Notes: a model not told the origin generated them from the sequence alone. A DNA stretch of 64,000 nt from Onchidella celtica (GCA_963931925.1 OZ007570.1:1616001-1680000); one strand, 5' to 3'; positions 36,011 through 50,314 are shown, counted from the stretch's first letter. Made by a program: numbers and translations.

Positions 36011-38690
36011 TCAAGGAAATGATAAGAAAGGAGAAATGGCCTGGCCTATAGTGTACTTACACAAACATACCAAAAACATCAAGGAAGTGCTCATACCAGA
36101 TGTCAAACAGTGCACGACTGTGTTTCCCCAAACGGGTTAAGTTTGACGATGTGAAGAATTTGTAGACACCGAGACAAATGTTAAATTCTTGGCCAAACCA
36201 AAACCTGAGTCCAGACTTTCTCTGGGAATGTCTTTGCTTGGGAAACTGAATAGCATAAGCCTGTGCTAAGAAATGTCTCTCCAGAAACACAATAGGTGTT
36301 TTTTTTTTATTATGTCATGTTTCATTGACCAATCAGAAGCCGTTTAATTCGAGACAAGGTCATAAGACACTGAAGTTCAGATCAAACAACTTCATTATTT
36401 TGTATTAGGAAGTCCATGCCTAGATTGTAGAAAAGCCAGTTTTTCCCACAACGCTAAGAATTTGGACAGTGTCTTAATAAAATCTTTGATTACAAGATTC
36501 CCGGCACCCTGTGCATCTACAAAATCCACCTCAAGTTAATGCACAACACAGACCGGCTGAAAAGTTTACCAGTAAATAATGTGGACACTGCCTTTGCATT
36601 AATTTTGATTTAGGCACTGAAATCTGACAATGAAATACGTAGTGCCTAGTGGCGAAACAAGCAATACTGGTTAGTGTGCGAATCACAATGTGCGTGCAAA
36701 GGTGTCACTATTGGTTATGTAATGCAGCAAAAGCAGTTAGGGGACCAGTGAACATGGTCATGACGCTAACAAACAATGCTATCTATAGTGTCAGTGACAG
36801 GCAAAGATTTTCACCCAGCATTCACACGATTGCATGGCTTTTCTCGGACTCAGAAATGAATGACGTGTCTCAGGGTTTGTGTCATGGTGGATGGCTGTCA
36901 CACTATTCAAATTACATTATACCTCGTACATGAATGGTCAAACGTTTTTCATTTTTGGGAGTTTGGGAGGGGGATGAGGGGCAGACATGACCACCAGGCT
37001 AAGAGTTTTGACGCCTTGATGGGATGGAGAAGTTGCACTGAGACAACAAAAGAAATCAGTGCCACAAAAATAAAGTCCTAACATCTCCCATCGCTCTGTC
37101 AAAGGCATTTATCTGAAGGCCGAGGACACCATACAGCACTCAAATTACGCCACAAAATCAATATCTCAATATTGTTGTTGTTGTTGATCTTTCCCATGTT
37201 CAGCTTGGGAGATTTACACATGCACAGGACACAAACACACACACACACACACATCTAAGCACCAGTCAGGAGGAGTGAGAGCGAGGAAACACTGGGGAAG
37301 TCTCCACTTTGCCTCCCCGCTTACATACAGGTGGAGTGTTGGATTTCCCTGCCGGGATCCATTCTATGTTCCTCCCCCCCCCCCCCCCCCATGAGACGTC
37401 CGAGTTCTCAGACTGAAGCCAATGGATTTTCTACGACCATACAATCGTAAAGACACATTATATAATAGTATAACAGGACGGGACATACTGAGAACAACGG
37501 GACGACAAAGAATGAGATTTATCGCCAATTACGATACTGAGAAAACAACGGAAAACAAGCAAAAGAATAAATGCAGCAGAAAATGCCTTACGCTGAGTTT
37601 GACCGTGATTACAAGAAAAAGCATAGCGATGTGAACACGGTGAGCAGCAGAATGACGAGTTTCATGTAAGAGCTGCCTAACCTCCCCCTCCCCCTTTCCC
37701 CCGCAAACACAGCCAAAAAGACAGCAGCTTCATTACTCTCCCCTCTCCACCCAATCTCCCACTCCAGTCACAAGGACAGCTGACTCCTGGAGTTTTCTGT
37801 TATTCCAAAGCCTGAGCTGAAGAGGTCAGAACAACAACAATAACTATGTTACTATGGAAACTGAAAAGTGCAAACAATCTAAACGTTAACACCAAGTCGC
37901 GGCAAAAATATACTCTCAAGTTAGCCTAAAGTACTGGTTGTGATCTATTCCACAATACTGGCTGATCCACGTCACCAAATTGGTCTCAGGTATCAACCTA
38001 AGGCAATCTCAAGCTCTTTTGAGTCTCTGAGCCCTAGACAAAAACCTGGACGTTTTCTGACGTCTTTCAAGAGCAAGATCTTGGTCTTCAGTGAAAGAAA
38101 TCCTGACTGCAACAACTGAAAGCGGCCAAGTGTCATTCTGTGGTCTACAGACCAATTCGATCTACCCAGGACAAATGCTGACGTTAGATTTCCAATGACA
38201 CGGCTTTGAATCTGGATCTGAAGCAAAGAATGGCAAGGAATATTATAGCGGCACAGCATGTATCTTGGGGACTTTATTTTGGTCATGGGCAACTGATTCC
38301 TTTCAGATTAGTGTCTGTTCCAACTGCCAAATGTAGAATTAATCAGCAGGGCTTTTATGGTAGACCTTGCCCGAGGCCTAAAAAGATCTATCCAAAACCG
38401 AATAGCTGCCTTTGCAAATGGCATAATGCATGTAGATGTTTTCTCTACAGGTGGATAATAGATACAGTGCGCGTGTGTGGCAGGGCCACTCAGTATTCGT
38501 ATTGATTTTCTGTAGACTGAACAGATCAAATTCTTGGCTTGCCAAGGCCTTGGCAAGGACTTACAAGATGAAATAAAAAACAAACACATGAAGTTATGGT
38601 CCAGACAACCTGCAAATCGCAACACTTTCTAAGTTCACAAATCGACTTCGTAGTGCTCGACTTAAAGGCAAACGATGACTCGTACTAGAG
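36011..38690 (-). other. presumed intron sequence
   Basis: Lies between the upstream exons and the terminal exon of the gene at 35097-44498. No further exon was recognised. Contains a CA tract (37226-37253) and 17 C at 37374-37390. Confidence 0.5.
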
Positions 38691-38699
38691 CCCATCAGC

Positions 38700-41005
38700 T
38701 GAAGCGCTCATACACCCATACACCCATACACTCATACAGTCGTACGGTCATACAGTCATACACTCATACAGTCATACACTCATACAGTCATACAGTCGTG
38801 CAGTCATACACTCATACAGTCATACACTCATACAGTCATACAGCCATACACTCATACAGTCATACACTCATACAATCATACAGTCATACACTCATACAGT
38901 CATACACTCATACAGTCATACACTCATACAGTCGTACAGTCATACACTCATACAGTCATACACTCACACAGTCGTGCAGTCATACACTTATACAGTCGTA
39001 CAGTCATACACTCATACAGTCATACACTCATACAGTCGTGCAGTCATACACTCATACAGTCATACACTCATACAGTCGTACTGTCATACACGCATACAGT
39101 CATACACTCATACAGTCATACACTCATACAGTCGTACAGCCATTCACTCATACAGTCATACACTCATACAGTCATACACTCACACAGTCGTGCAGTCATA
39201 CACTTATACAGTCGTACAGTCATAAACTCATACAGTCATACACTCATACAGTCGTGCAGTCATACACTCATACAGTCATATAGTCATACAGTTGTACAGT
39301 CATACAGTCATACACTCATACAGTCATACAGTCGCACAGTCATACACTCATACAGTCATACAGTCATACACTCACACAGTCATACACTCATACACTCATA
39401 CAGTCATACACTCATACAGTCATACACTCATACAGTCATACACTCACACAGTCGTGCAGTCATACATTTATACGGTCGTACAGTCATACACTCATACAGT
39501 CATACACTCATACAGTCGTGCAGTCATACACTCATACAGTCATATACTCATACAGTCGTACAGTCATACACTCATACAGTCATACACTCATACAGTCATA
39601 CACTCATACAGTCGTACAGTCATACACTCATACAGTCATACACTCATACAGTCATACACTCACACAGTCGTGCAGCCATACACTTATACAGTCGTACAGT
39701 CATAAACTCATACAGTCATACACTCATACAGTCGTGCAGTCATACACTCATACCGTCATACACTCATACAGTCGTACAGTCATACAGTCATACACTCATA
39801 CAGTCATACAGTCGCACAGTCATACACTCATACAGTCGTACACTCATACAGTCGTACAGTCATACACTCATACAGTCATACACTCATACAGTCATACACT
39901 CATACAGTCATACTCTCATACAGTCGTACACTCATACAGACGTACAGTCATACAGTCATACAGTCATGCAGTCATATAGTCATACAGTCATACAGTCGTA
40001 CAGTCATACGCTCATACAGTCGCACAGTCATACACTCAAACAGTCGTACAGTCATACACTCATACAGTCGTACAGTCATACACTCATACAGTCATACACT
40101 CATACAGTCGTACAGTCATACAGTCATACAGTCATACACTCATACACTCACACAGTCGTGCAGTCATACACTTATACAGTCGTACAGTCATAAACTCATA
40201 CAGTCATACACTCATACAGTCGTGCAGTCATACACTCATACAGTCATACATTCATACACCCATACAGTCATACACTCACACAGTCGTGCAGTCATACACT
40301 CATACAGTCGTACAGTCATACACTCATACAGTCGTGCAGTCATACACTCATACAGTCATACACTCATACAGTCATACAGTCGTACAGTCATACAGTCATA
40401 CACTCGTACAGTCATACACTCATACAGTCGTACAGTCATAGACTCATACAGTCGTACAGTCGTACACTCATACAGTCGTACAGTCATACACTCATACAGT
40501 CGTACAGTCATACACTCATACAGTCATACACTCATACAGTCATACAGTCGTAGACTCATACAGTCGTACAGTCATACACTCATACAGTCGTACAGTCATA
40601 CAGTCATACAGTCGTACAGTCATACACTTATACAGTCGTACAGACATACACTCATACAGTCGTACAGTCATACACTCATACAGTCGTACAGTCATACATT
40701 CATACAGTCGTACAGTCATACACTCATACAGTCGTACAGTCATACAGTCGTACAGTCATACACTCATACAGTCATACAGTCGTACAGTCATACAGCCATA
40801 CACTCATACAATCATACTCTCATACACTCATACAGTCATACACTCATACAGTCATACACTCATACAGTCATACAATCATACACACACACACTCATACAAT
40901 CATACACTCATACAGTCATACACTCATACAGTCATACACTCATACACTCACACAGTCATACAGTCATACACTCATACTCATACAGTCATACAGTCATGTC
41001 ATATC
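38700..41005 (+). repeat. 2.3-kb octanucleotide satellite, about 285 units
   Basis: Units are almost all exactly 8 bp: CATACACT, CATACAGT, CGTACAGT and occasional CGTGCAGT, AATCATAC or CTTATACA variants. CACT and CAGT units often alternate, giving a 16-bp level, and larger blocks recur (for example the stretch ending CACACAGTCGTGCAGTCATA is seen at least five times). Frames of 75 to 270 codons (SYTHTVIH-type repeats) result from a 24-bp translation period and are not genes. It lies inside the presumed intron between the exons at 41235-41516 and 35097-35992. On the sense (minus) strand of that gene it reads as TGTATGAC/TGTATGAG. Confidence 0.95.
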
Positions 41006-41234
41006 GTGTTAAATTTCAGGACAACTACAGATAAAAATGTTATATGACGCTACTGACAGGTTACAACAGCACACACTATACTGAAAAATTACCATCCGTG
41101 GATCAGTTTCTAACAATCCAGGAGTTATACTGAAACATTGTATTATATCGGTTCATCTAAAAACTGGTGAAGGGAAAGCACTAGGAAGAAATACAAGCAG
41201 GTGCAAAAGTAAATCACTGCTAGATCTACCGTAC

Positions 41235-41516
41235 TGATGGCTGAATACAGACCGTCGGCAGGATCATAAATGTTGTAGACATTGTCCTGCCCCAGTGCGC
41301 GGCCTGTAATGAAAATCTTCATTGTGTAAAAGTCGTAGGTCCGAGACAGCTTGTCCAGTTGCTGCATGAGCTGGGGATCATGGCCTCTCACCACTGGCCG
41401 GTTCTCGGGGTGAGGAGGGTGGGCAGGTGGGGTGCGTGAGGGCGGGGGAACCAAGGGAGGCAGAACTTCAGGGTGAGTATAGGAATCTAGGTAACCACCT
41501 TTGGCAAAGGCGGCGT
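41235..41516 (-). CDS. upstream exon (paralogous copy) of the unnamed gene
   Basis: The frame contains a Pro-rich segment (LPPLVPPPSRTPPAHPP), then QQLDKLSRTYDFYTMKIFIT, then LGQDNVYNIYDP. It matches the exon at 44330-44498 at 22 of 34 aligned positions. A good acceptor (CCACCCACTCCCTCAG) sets the start at 41516 in phase 1. An ATG at 41580 would be an alternative first-exon start. The donor is uncertain: ATCA/GTACGG (exon end 41235) and GACG/GTCTGT (exon end 41253) are both weak and both phase 1, so either joins the terminal exon in frame. The peptide is not a domain I can name. Whether it is used together with, or instead of, the exon at 44330 cannot be told from DNA. Confidence 0.65.
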
Positions 41517-44329
41517 CTGAGGGAGTGGGTGGCGAGAGGAATCGTGACATGGGAGATGGGAGAGAAGAGAATGAATGCATGTTCAGCGAAATTGATATAG
41601 TTTTTAAAGAGGAAGAAAAAACAACAACACCAGATATAATGCTTTACTGCCTACCAACATGGATTAGTTTTTTTTTTTTTTTCATCTTAAGCGATACAAG
41701 ACCAGGAGGAAGGCCACGACACCCACTGATAATTTATTTGCTATCGCCCTCCCCAAAAGAATTGTCCATCTACTGCGCCACGCTATGAGTTCTTTTGTTT
41801 CTCGGGAGCCTCAGCATAGTGCTGTTGGCCCCCTGTTCTTGATGGTCTCTCTCTTTGGTCTTTCTTGTTTGTTGTTCTTTCTTTCTGTAATCTACTGCGC
41901 CCTAGAACATGAAACATTTTATCTTTCCCCCAAATTTAGTCGTAGCGCCAAGAGTTTTGAATTTGCCTTTTATGACTAGCAAAGAGGTAGGGCGGGAGTG
42001 GGCAATGAACCTCTTAAAGCCGATGTGAGTAAAAACACAAGCCACACATAATTCAACTTTACAAGGAGACTATGTTGTTCCTCTCTATAAAGTAAATGAA
42101 CAATATTTCGTACTGAAATAGAAAAAACGAATGAACTTTGACATTTAAATACGGAATATAGGGCCTACATTACATTGGCCAGCTTCACACTTCCAAGCGG
42201 TGAGAACTGGAAACACACTATGAAACATTAGTCAGAAAGCTAGGCACTGTTACATCTAACAGGCCTTAGTTTGAAGTGAAACAAGATATATATAGTTTAT
42301 TTATTCACATAAGGTGCACTGTGAAGATAAGTCGTGAAAGTTGTGCGTTTTTATAAACTGAAGAAAAGAAAAGCCAAAATTCTGAGAAACGCCATGATTG
42401 CATAATTTCATTTCAAAGCTGCATTTAGTGGAAGTAATTTTTAAAACTATATTACAAGAATAATTCATTTAATTAATCCCCAGAAAACTATTTATCTATT
42501 TGAAAAGAGAGAAAAACAAAAAAAACTGAAGTATAAAAAGGCAGCCTTATTTCGGCAAGGCAACGAGAAAAAGAAGAAATTGCTAATTTTTGTCTCGTTT
42601 TCACTTAGCGATAACGACATCAGCTCAGCCGTGAGACTTCAGCTTCTCCAGTCCATTGGTACCGAGTGCCATCGACAGCAGCTAGTTTGACTCTGTGAGC
42701 CAGGATCTTTATGAAAACTACGCAGACATTACTGAATGTGAACATCATTCCCTCCCCCCCCCCCTCCCTCCCCCTCCCCCTCCTTTGTTTCTCTCCTAGC
42801 CACATTCCGGAGAAAAAGATTGTCTACAGCCATCATGTAGCGCACGCTTCTTTTTATGGTAAAAATGTCACAGAAAAGTTGACAGCTCCCCCACCCCCAC
42901 CCTGAGTTGTTCATTATCGGTTTGTCCCACTTGCCGTCACAGAATCTGTGTGTGCTCGTACATCGTTTTTAAATTTTATTTCGTTTTTGGCCGGAAGGTC
43001 CGGGGTCATGACAGGTTTGTCTCTCTCAATCGTTGCCATTCTTCTTTAGGCGTGGGGGCGGGGGGGGGGGGGGTTCAGTCAACCTTTGTCACTGCTCCTG
43101 CTCAGCTGCCGTGCAAATAACCAGATCCTTGCAAGTGCGCATGCTCGACCGCCGTGCACAGGGGAGGGTGGATGGGGAGGGGGGAGGCAAATCCGAACAC
43201 AGCATCACGGCCAACATCACCACTCCGGGCCGCGGGTGACGTAAGTGAAACAAATCATTAATGAATAAGATTACAGTTGTGTCTTGGTCCTGTATGTTTA
43301 ACATATATATTCATTTTCATTTCCTGAGTTTGAAGAGTGCAGAGGACCATAACGAACCAGGTTCTGAAACAAATTTTAATGTTACTTTCTAATATCCTTC
43401 TCCACCGAAGATAAAGTGAGAAAGACAGACAGGTGAAACACAATATGACACGACATGTTAATCTGATTCAGTGCTGAGACATGAGACAAAATTAAACTTT
43501 CAAAACGTGCCTTCTCGTTGTTACATTAACTTTGTGTGTCTGTGATATGGTATGAGACAATAGCATTGCCAACGGGTTAAATTAGAAGCTGAAGGAAAAG
43601 GTGCAAGATGCAAGCTAGTACAGCGGGGGAATAATTCAACTAGATTTAGTCGAGCTGGCGACTTGCCTTAGAAAATCTAAGTTCAGTAGGGCTTGCGGCG
43701 TACCATAGAAAATTGATCAAAGTTCAGCTACCATGGCGTTAGAAACTGTTTGGCACAGATTTTTCTTTCTTTCTTTCTGTTTTTCAAAAATAATAAACTA
43801 AGCCCACTTTTTTATTACAGGTAACATGACCAGAGTATTCGTTCGAGATTTACATTTCGACACTTTCACCTCGTTTTCTGTTTACAATTGTTTTCTCAAA
43901 ACCAGAAATTCGGCCATCCGGTGTAGCTTACCTCTCCTGTACACAAACGCACAGGTCATGAACTGTTGTCCGGTACAGCACTTCCATGGAGTTTTATCTC
44001 CCTAACACTTACAGACAGAAATGTGTTTTTTGGAACATGGCAAGCCGCAGATCTAAGGATATTTTCAATGGCTTCATTTTGAGTATTTTGATCTTTTTCT
44101 TATCTGTAAATATTTCCTATGAATCTTCATGAAGCAAACGAATGTCTTAAGAGCTGTAAATAACTCACATCTAAGCATAACAGATATGACGTATTTGTTC
44201 ACATAAGCATAGTTTACACCATGTCCTTTACTTCAAAAATACAAGCATTATTTCACGTTGGAATAGTAGGAGAAAAAAAAAAGGCTGTAAGCAAATAGAA
44301 ACCATGGCAAACATCGTCTCTATACTTAC
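41517..44329 (-). other. presumed intron sequence
   Basis: No exon recognised. It holds 148 bp (42849-42996) repeated exactly at 50315-50462, and a G-rich run near 43060-43072. Confidence 0.5.
42849..42996 (+). repeat. 148-bp direct repeat, copy 1
   Basis: Reads identically, by eye, to 50315-50462, from TCTTTTTATGG to TTTTTGGCCGGAA. The flanks differ at once on both sides. No terminal inverted repeat, A-tail or coding sequence explains it. Confidence 0.9.
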
Positions 44330-44330
44330 C
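44321..44330 (-). promoter_or_regulatory. splice donor
   Basis: CAG/GTAAGTAT on the minus strand directly after codons for STYDP; the strongest donor seen in this gene. Confidence 0.8.
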
Positions 44331-44498
44331 TGGATCATATGTGCTGTAGACATTGTTCTCTCCCAGACCTTCCACTGTCATAAAGATTTTCATTGTGGTC
44401 AAGTCGTATGTCCTGGACAATTTCTCTAATCGCCGCTTCAGCTCGTCCAGATACTGCTGGTAGCGCTGACCATAGGGCATCATGGCACCACCGTCCAT
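44330..44498 (-). CDS. probable first coding exon of the unnamed gene
   Basis: ATG at 44498-44496 has a favourable context (GCGAGATGG). The peptide is MDGGAMMPYGQRY, a short basic helix (YLDELKRRLEKLSRTYD), then TTMKIFMT and LGENNVYSTYDP. The exon ends CCAG/GTAAGT, a near-ideal donor, in phase 1, and so joins 35992 (giving E) or 41516 (giving D). The frame is open a little further upstream to about 44534, bounded by a stop, so a short upstream exon with an acceptor near 44505-44530 is a possible alternative to the ATG. The core repeats the exon at 41235-41516. Confidence 0.7.
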
Positions 44499-47400
44499 CT
44501 CGCTGGCTGGACAGATCCTGATTTCCAATCCTTGTCAAGTTCCAACACGCCCCAAAATGTTCGGGGTGATCACCTGAAGGTTTGGAATCCGTTCATTTCA
44601 ATGAAACCAAACTACTTGTCCTCAGCTCTCAGTTGGATGGACGGGATAACAACAGTCAAGGATACCTGCGTCTTCTAAACCGGTCCAAGTTCTTGACTGT
44701 ATCTCAATGCACACCACATCACTAATTAGTTGAAATGTAAACTCCTATGTTGGTGTTTTCACATGATGAAGAACGAAGGAATAAATATATAAAGTTTACA
44801 ACAGGAAAATCGTAACGCCGACAGACACAACTTGTGTGCTGGATTACTCCTCAGTGTGTCCTGCTAACCTGATCGATTCTGTTCCTCTGAAGATGATGGT
44901 CACTCGTCAATCATCTGATCTGCCACGTTTCATTCAGCACTGGATCAAGTCTCCCTTTCTGTCTGTCCTCTTTAAGAATGCCGAACTCAAAGCGTTGTGT
45001 AATCAAGTGTCACTGGATTGAAGTAAAGGATTTCTTCAGGCAAAACCTAGAAAATGTACAAGCGAAATGTCAGCATTCCTCATACAAATTGGGAAGATGT
45101 TGGGCGTTTTGACTTCAAGTGACAGGACTGAACGCCACGACAGTCAGATGACCAGGTGCAGTAAGTGATCTGTTTAGACAGAAGAAAACAAAAGAGAAAA
45201 TGATGGCCATTTCACACCGTTGCCCATCCCACCACAGATTGTATTTGGCAAAGTCCCAGGTTAACAACAAATGACAAGAAAACCACAAAAATTCTAAAAG
45301 TATAACAATTTTAAATGAAAATAAGAGACTTTGTGAGCCTTTAAGCAAACAGAAATCTAAAATGGAAGTGACGAGTATTAAATGATTCCTGAAATTTTGC
45401 ATCGTTCTATTTTACCCTCTTGGACATTAAAATTTTCTCTTTATTTGGCCCTAAGTCTGTTCTTGAAATGTTGATTTAGGTTTTCTGCCGGTTATGAAGA
45501 CTACCGTAGTTTACTTGACTCTGCTGAGTTATTTCATGTGCTGGTAAAAATTACTATTGCCACAAACATTCACACAGTTACAGCACACATGTCTACTCGA
45601 CTACAGCGACCTTGGATGTAAGAGGTAAACAAGATGACACAACTCGCTGATTCTAGGCTACAAGACGTCAGTAGAGGGTTAAACGTGTCGTAGTTCTTTT
45701 TACCGAATCTGTCTTCCGTCGTGATATAACAATATTTATTGCATGACTAACATGGTTGGCAATTATGACAGTCATGACCTACCATAGGCTGCCCCCCCCC
45801 CTCCCTACTCGCCGACCTGTTTCATCAGCTTTATTAAAACGAGCTAAGTACACGTACTGGGGAGTTTTTTGGGAGGGGGGGGGGTTGACACAAGTAGGCT
45901 TATTTCAGTTGACAGCAAATTAATGTTTCCCCGTCGTGCTGTCCTCTAAACAAACATAAAAATCTCCCAATTTTCTGCTGATAACACGTCGTTATCTCTC
46001 GACTCCTATTTGTCATGAACGACATCGGGTATCAAAAACTACTTTGTTCATGAACGTATCGCATTTCCTTCTTTAAAGTCTCTGCATAAGTAACAGGCAC
46101 CCCACAGCAATGAACCCATACAGATTCTATACGTAGATCTCACATTGACCGAGTTGCAATAAAACTTGTCTGTTTTTTTTGTTTGAACAAAAGTGAATTG
46201 AACAAGAATGACAAAAAGTCGATTCAGATGTTTCCAGTACATTAGAAATATATTTTACACCCTCTACCTTTCCTCGGTGTTTATAACTACAAATATGAGC
46301 AACTGAGAATTTCTTGAGCACAGGTCCGATGACTGTTGAGCTTCCTGGGCTAATCAAGAAGTGTGAAAATCACCACAGGAAAGTTCGCGAAAGGGTTTTA
46401 AAACACATCACAGTACAGTACACGTGTCCAATTCATTTCTCACAGATAAATTCACAATTAACACGTCGCTCAACGGCACAGTTTTGTATTCTCGATGCCT
46501 ATAAGACATCATAATAATACATAACATAAATTCATCTTGAAGTTTGGCATGGGCGAAGAAAACGTGTGCTGGTTCCCCAGCAAAATCTGTCCAGCCACGA
46601 TAAACTGGGAACCAACAGAACACGTCAAATTTCCCATCCTGTTATAGAGTGAACACACGCAGCGCAGACATAATGAACATTGGCCTACCGTGTCTTGCAG
46701 GCTATTTCTGCCACGTCTGACACTTCTTGTGACACCGAAATACACACGGCTCTTGGCCGGCTGGGCAGATATTGTGAATTATTTCTGTTTTTTTTTTTTT
46801 TTACGGTTGAGCGTTTAAATTTTCTCTTTACATTTGAAGTTTGTGCAGGAGTCACACACCAAGTGTGTTCTATTCGTCCGTCCGCGCTGTCATGCCGTGT
46901 TAAATGATTGACTTAGCCTAGCTCAGACACGATGACCCTGGATATGCCTTGAACTTTTCAAATCCTCGTCAGCTAGGCGAGGTGCCAGTTCCTGTGTGTG
47001 ACAGCATGATGACAGTTATTGTTTGTTTTGGTCCCTATTCAATTACATAACATCATGCGTTCACTGCATTTCGCCACTGCCGATATAATTTTGTGTTTGA
47101 AAATCGATCTACAAGAACTTGGAATACAAATCGATATTTGATACATGTAGTACATTCCTGCGGATAAAGTTAGACATTTTCAGACGTGAAAGAAGCAGTC
47201 ACTGCTATCTGTCGGTATGTCTCTGTCTGTCTATCTGTCCATCTGTCTGTCTGTCTGCTGGCCTGTCTAACTGTCTGTCTGTGCCATTTAATATTCGACA
47301 TTAAGTCTAGAAAGACGGACGTACACCTATTATTTTCTTCCCCTCTGTGAACATAGGAATGCATGAAAAATAGAAAGAATGAATAACAGACGCTCGTTAA

Positions 47401-48965
47401 GGTGATACTTAGACAGATGTAGGGGTAGAAGGGAACAGATTTTGCGGATGGAAGGGTGGGGTGAGGTTGGGGGGGGGGGCACTGCTTTTTATTTCTAAAA
47501 TATATGACTTGTGTCAAAGTCATGTCACAAAATTTGTGGTCACTGTCGTAGGTAAATGAAGCCTGGTGGAAGTGACAGAACAGATAAATATCTGTACACA
47601 GTTTCTAGGTGGATGTCATGATTTATGCATTATTTTCTTTCTTGTTTTGTTGGACATTTCACTGTCCCACGTGTCACTGTCAGGTCTATGTAAAACTCCA
47701 TGACCCAGATTTAACGTGAATGAAGGCTTATTCATGCATGTAGGTTACCCCCCCCCCCCTCCGTCGGGGAATGGCTTAGTTTCCGTCAGCTCAGTTATTA
47801 AATAAGTGCTACACTGAGATCAAATATCGCGATATCTCTTTTATGTGTGCAGGCAAACCTAGATGGCAATTAAATCATGACATTAATATATTTGTTGTTA
47901 TTGTTGATATCACATTTGGCTCTGTCTGGGGGCCTTTGTTGTAGGAAAATGGGTAGCCTAGTGTATTGTTTGGGGCTTGTGAGATTGCCAGACGTTGTGC
48001 CACATTGCCCTTGAAAATAGGTTTTTGCCACTGGCTAGGAGAAATTAAAAAAAAAAGCTGAATAACAATTGGTGGAGTTTAACTTGTTCCTTCCGACAGA
48101 CAGCTGCAGCATGACTTTACCCAGCTACAGAAGTCATCAGTTCTCGTCTGAATATTTATGCTAATGTTCATGGAAACTTTAACAAATTACAGATTATCAT
48201 TTTTTAAATTTTTTTTGCAAATTGTAAACGACTTTATAATCAATCGCAAAGATTAAGTCTAATTTTATCAACCAATCAACTTGGAAATGACAAGAAACCA
48301 CACCACCAACAGTTGACCGTCGATCACAAGTTGCAGTCATGGCAGTACCACAAAATAATGATACAAGAAATGGTAATTATTGTACAAGGAAATTATTGTA
48401 ACTATGAACTCTAGATCAAAAACACACTCAGGCAAACATTCCTCTTGAATTGGCACTTGCACACATATAATGATCATCAAGTACACACAGATGTAGGAGA
48501 ACCAGTTGTTTACACAAACTGCAGTCCAGCACAAATGAGTCCAGCTGACACTAGGAAACACTTTCTACTGCTACTGCTGCCATCCTGAGACCGCACATGA
48601 TCTAACTTATCCAAGCATACATTCCTGCCTCTTCGCCTCGTAAAAAATATCCCTCGCAGCGAGTCCTTTTGGGGAAGGGGGGTCTACTTTAAAGGACAAA
48701 CAGGCGACTCTATCTAGACACTAGACAGGTAGTAGACAGGTAGGTCAGGTCTTTGTAAGACCAGACCAAAACTTGCAAGGAAAGTTGGGCGTAGGTTAAC
48801 TCTAAATAGGCTTGTAAGAAACGGAAACCATTGAAAATGATTTATGTGTTGATAGTGTTTTCTATAACGTGGGCCTTTCGAGCAACTTGAAGTTGTAGGG
48901 CGAGTCTGTCGGTTGATACAATGTAGCTGTATTTATTTTCTGAAACTGCATTTGTGTACGTGCTT

Positions 48966-49082
48966 GTGAGAGAGAGAGATAGAGAGAAAGAGGGAGAGGG
49001 AGGATGAGAAAGAGAGAGAGAGACAGAGAGGGACAGACAGACAGACGGACAGACAGATATATATTATAATATATATATATAT
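48966..49082 (+). repeat. GA / GACA / AT compound microsatellite
   Basis: GAGA tract, then GACA/GACG units, then an AT tract. Confidence 0.9.
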
Positions 49083-50314
49083 GTACCGGTATTAAGAGAC
49101 AGAATTTGGGCTTCACCATTAGATCAAAGTTTTTACGGCACAGGGCGAGGTAAAGAATGTTCGAATAAGGTAAAATGAAAGAAAATAAGATAAAATAAGA
49201 CAAGGATTATAACAACTTGGAAGAAATAAATTATTCGAGACCTTTATAGATGGAACCTTGCTAAATGAGGACTAGGCTTGCAGCTGGTATAGGACGTACA
49301 TTGCAGGCTTTTGAAAGGAATTCAGCATGTTATCTTACCAGCAGTTAATTTCACATTTATACAAGGCGTAGGTCAATATGTCGAGGGATTGAAAGTTGAA
49401 CAGGCCGTTTCAGCCGTTGGGCAAATAGAAATTTATTTAATCAGAGCTCTGAACATAAACGTAACTAAATACATGTGGGATAGAAACATTTAGGGATTTG
49501 AATGCTTACTTGTGAAACGCAAGCAAGTAACACAATCTTGGCACAGTGAATCGGTATTGCGGTCTTATTTTGTGATTTGCTGTTTTTAAAATTTTCACAA
49601 ACTGTCCTAAACTAATAATTATGTCTTCGGTACTAAACACCGTACCGAAGATGGACACTCACTGATCTCTAAATAAACGTTCTTATAACCAATTGGAAAG
49701 CCGTGCCTGTTTCATCAAGAATGAGAGTGTAGTGTCTGCTCTATACAGTTTCTGATCTCTGTTTGATACCTAAACTCCGCAGCGTAGCAACAGAATACAC
49801 TGAAGTTTTAATATCACAAGACATTTAAACACGATCATTTTCCAGAAGTATCTTTGTGTTCCTTGGTGCAATGTGCTACCGCAATAGATCTCAAAATCTG
49901 ATTCAAGAGACGTTATCACGATCTAATTGCTAGCGACCGTTTAAATGTACGTGTGGGTGAAATGTTCTTTATAAGTGTATAAGTGAATTTCGTTTCAGTA
50001 AAACGACCTTGGCGCGACAGCCATAAAGATTTTATTTCCTAGGTCTCTATACAACAATGGCCTGCATTCAGAAAAGACCAACGCCTGATTAATTTTTCCG
50101 TGGTCTGCAAACGGTGAAAAACGATCAAATGACGCGCATTTTATTGACAATATTTATCATTCTGTTCTGCCAATGGAGCGTAAACGTGGTCTACTTTGAT
50201 ATTTTCCCTTTCACAAGACACACTGAAGCACTAAAGTCTTGATCGTGTCACATTCTAAAATGATCTACACTACGTTAGCAAATAAAGCTCGGTTTCATCG
50301 ATCTACCAGCACTG

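Noticed and set aside
38700..41005. CRISPR-like array
   Set aside because: Units are contiguous 8-mers without unique spacers, in an animal genome.
38675..41034. Chain of SYTHTVIH-type frames as a repetitive protein gene
   Set aside because: An 8-bp array gives the same peptide in every frame; the frames break and restart wherever a unit changes length.
44836..45021. Short plus-strand frame with a plausible-looking amphipathic sequence
   Set aside because: No homology, splice sites or repeat support; a length expected by chance.
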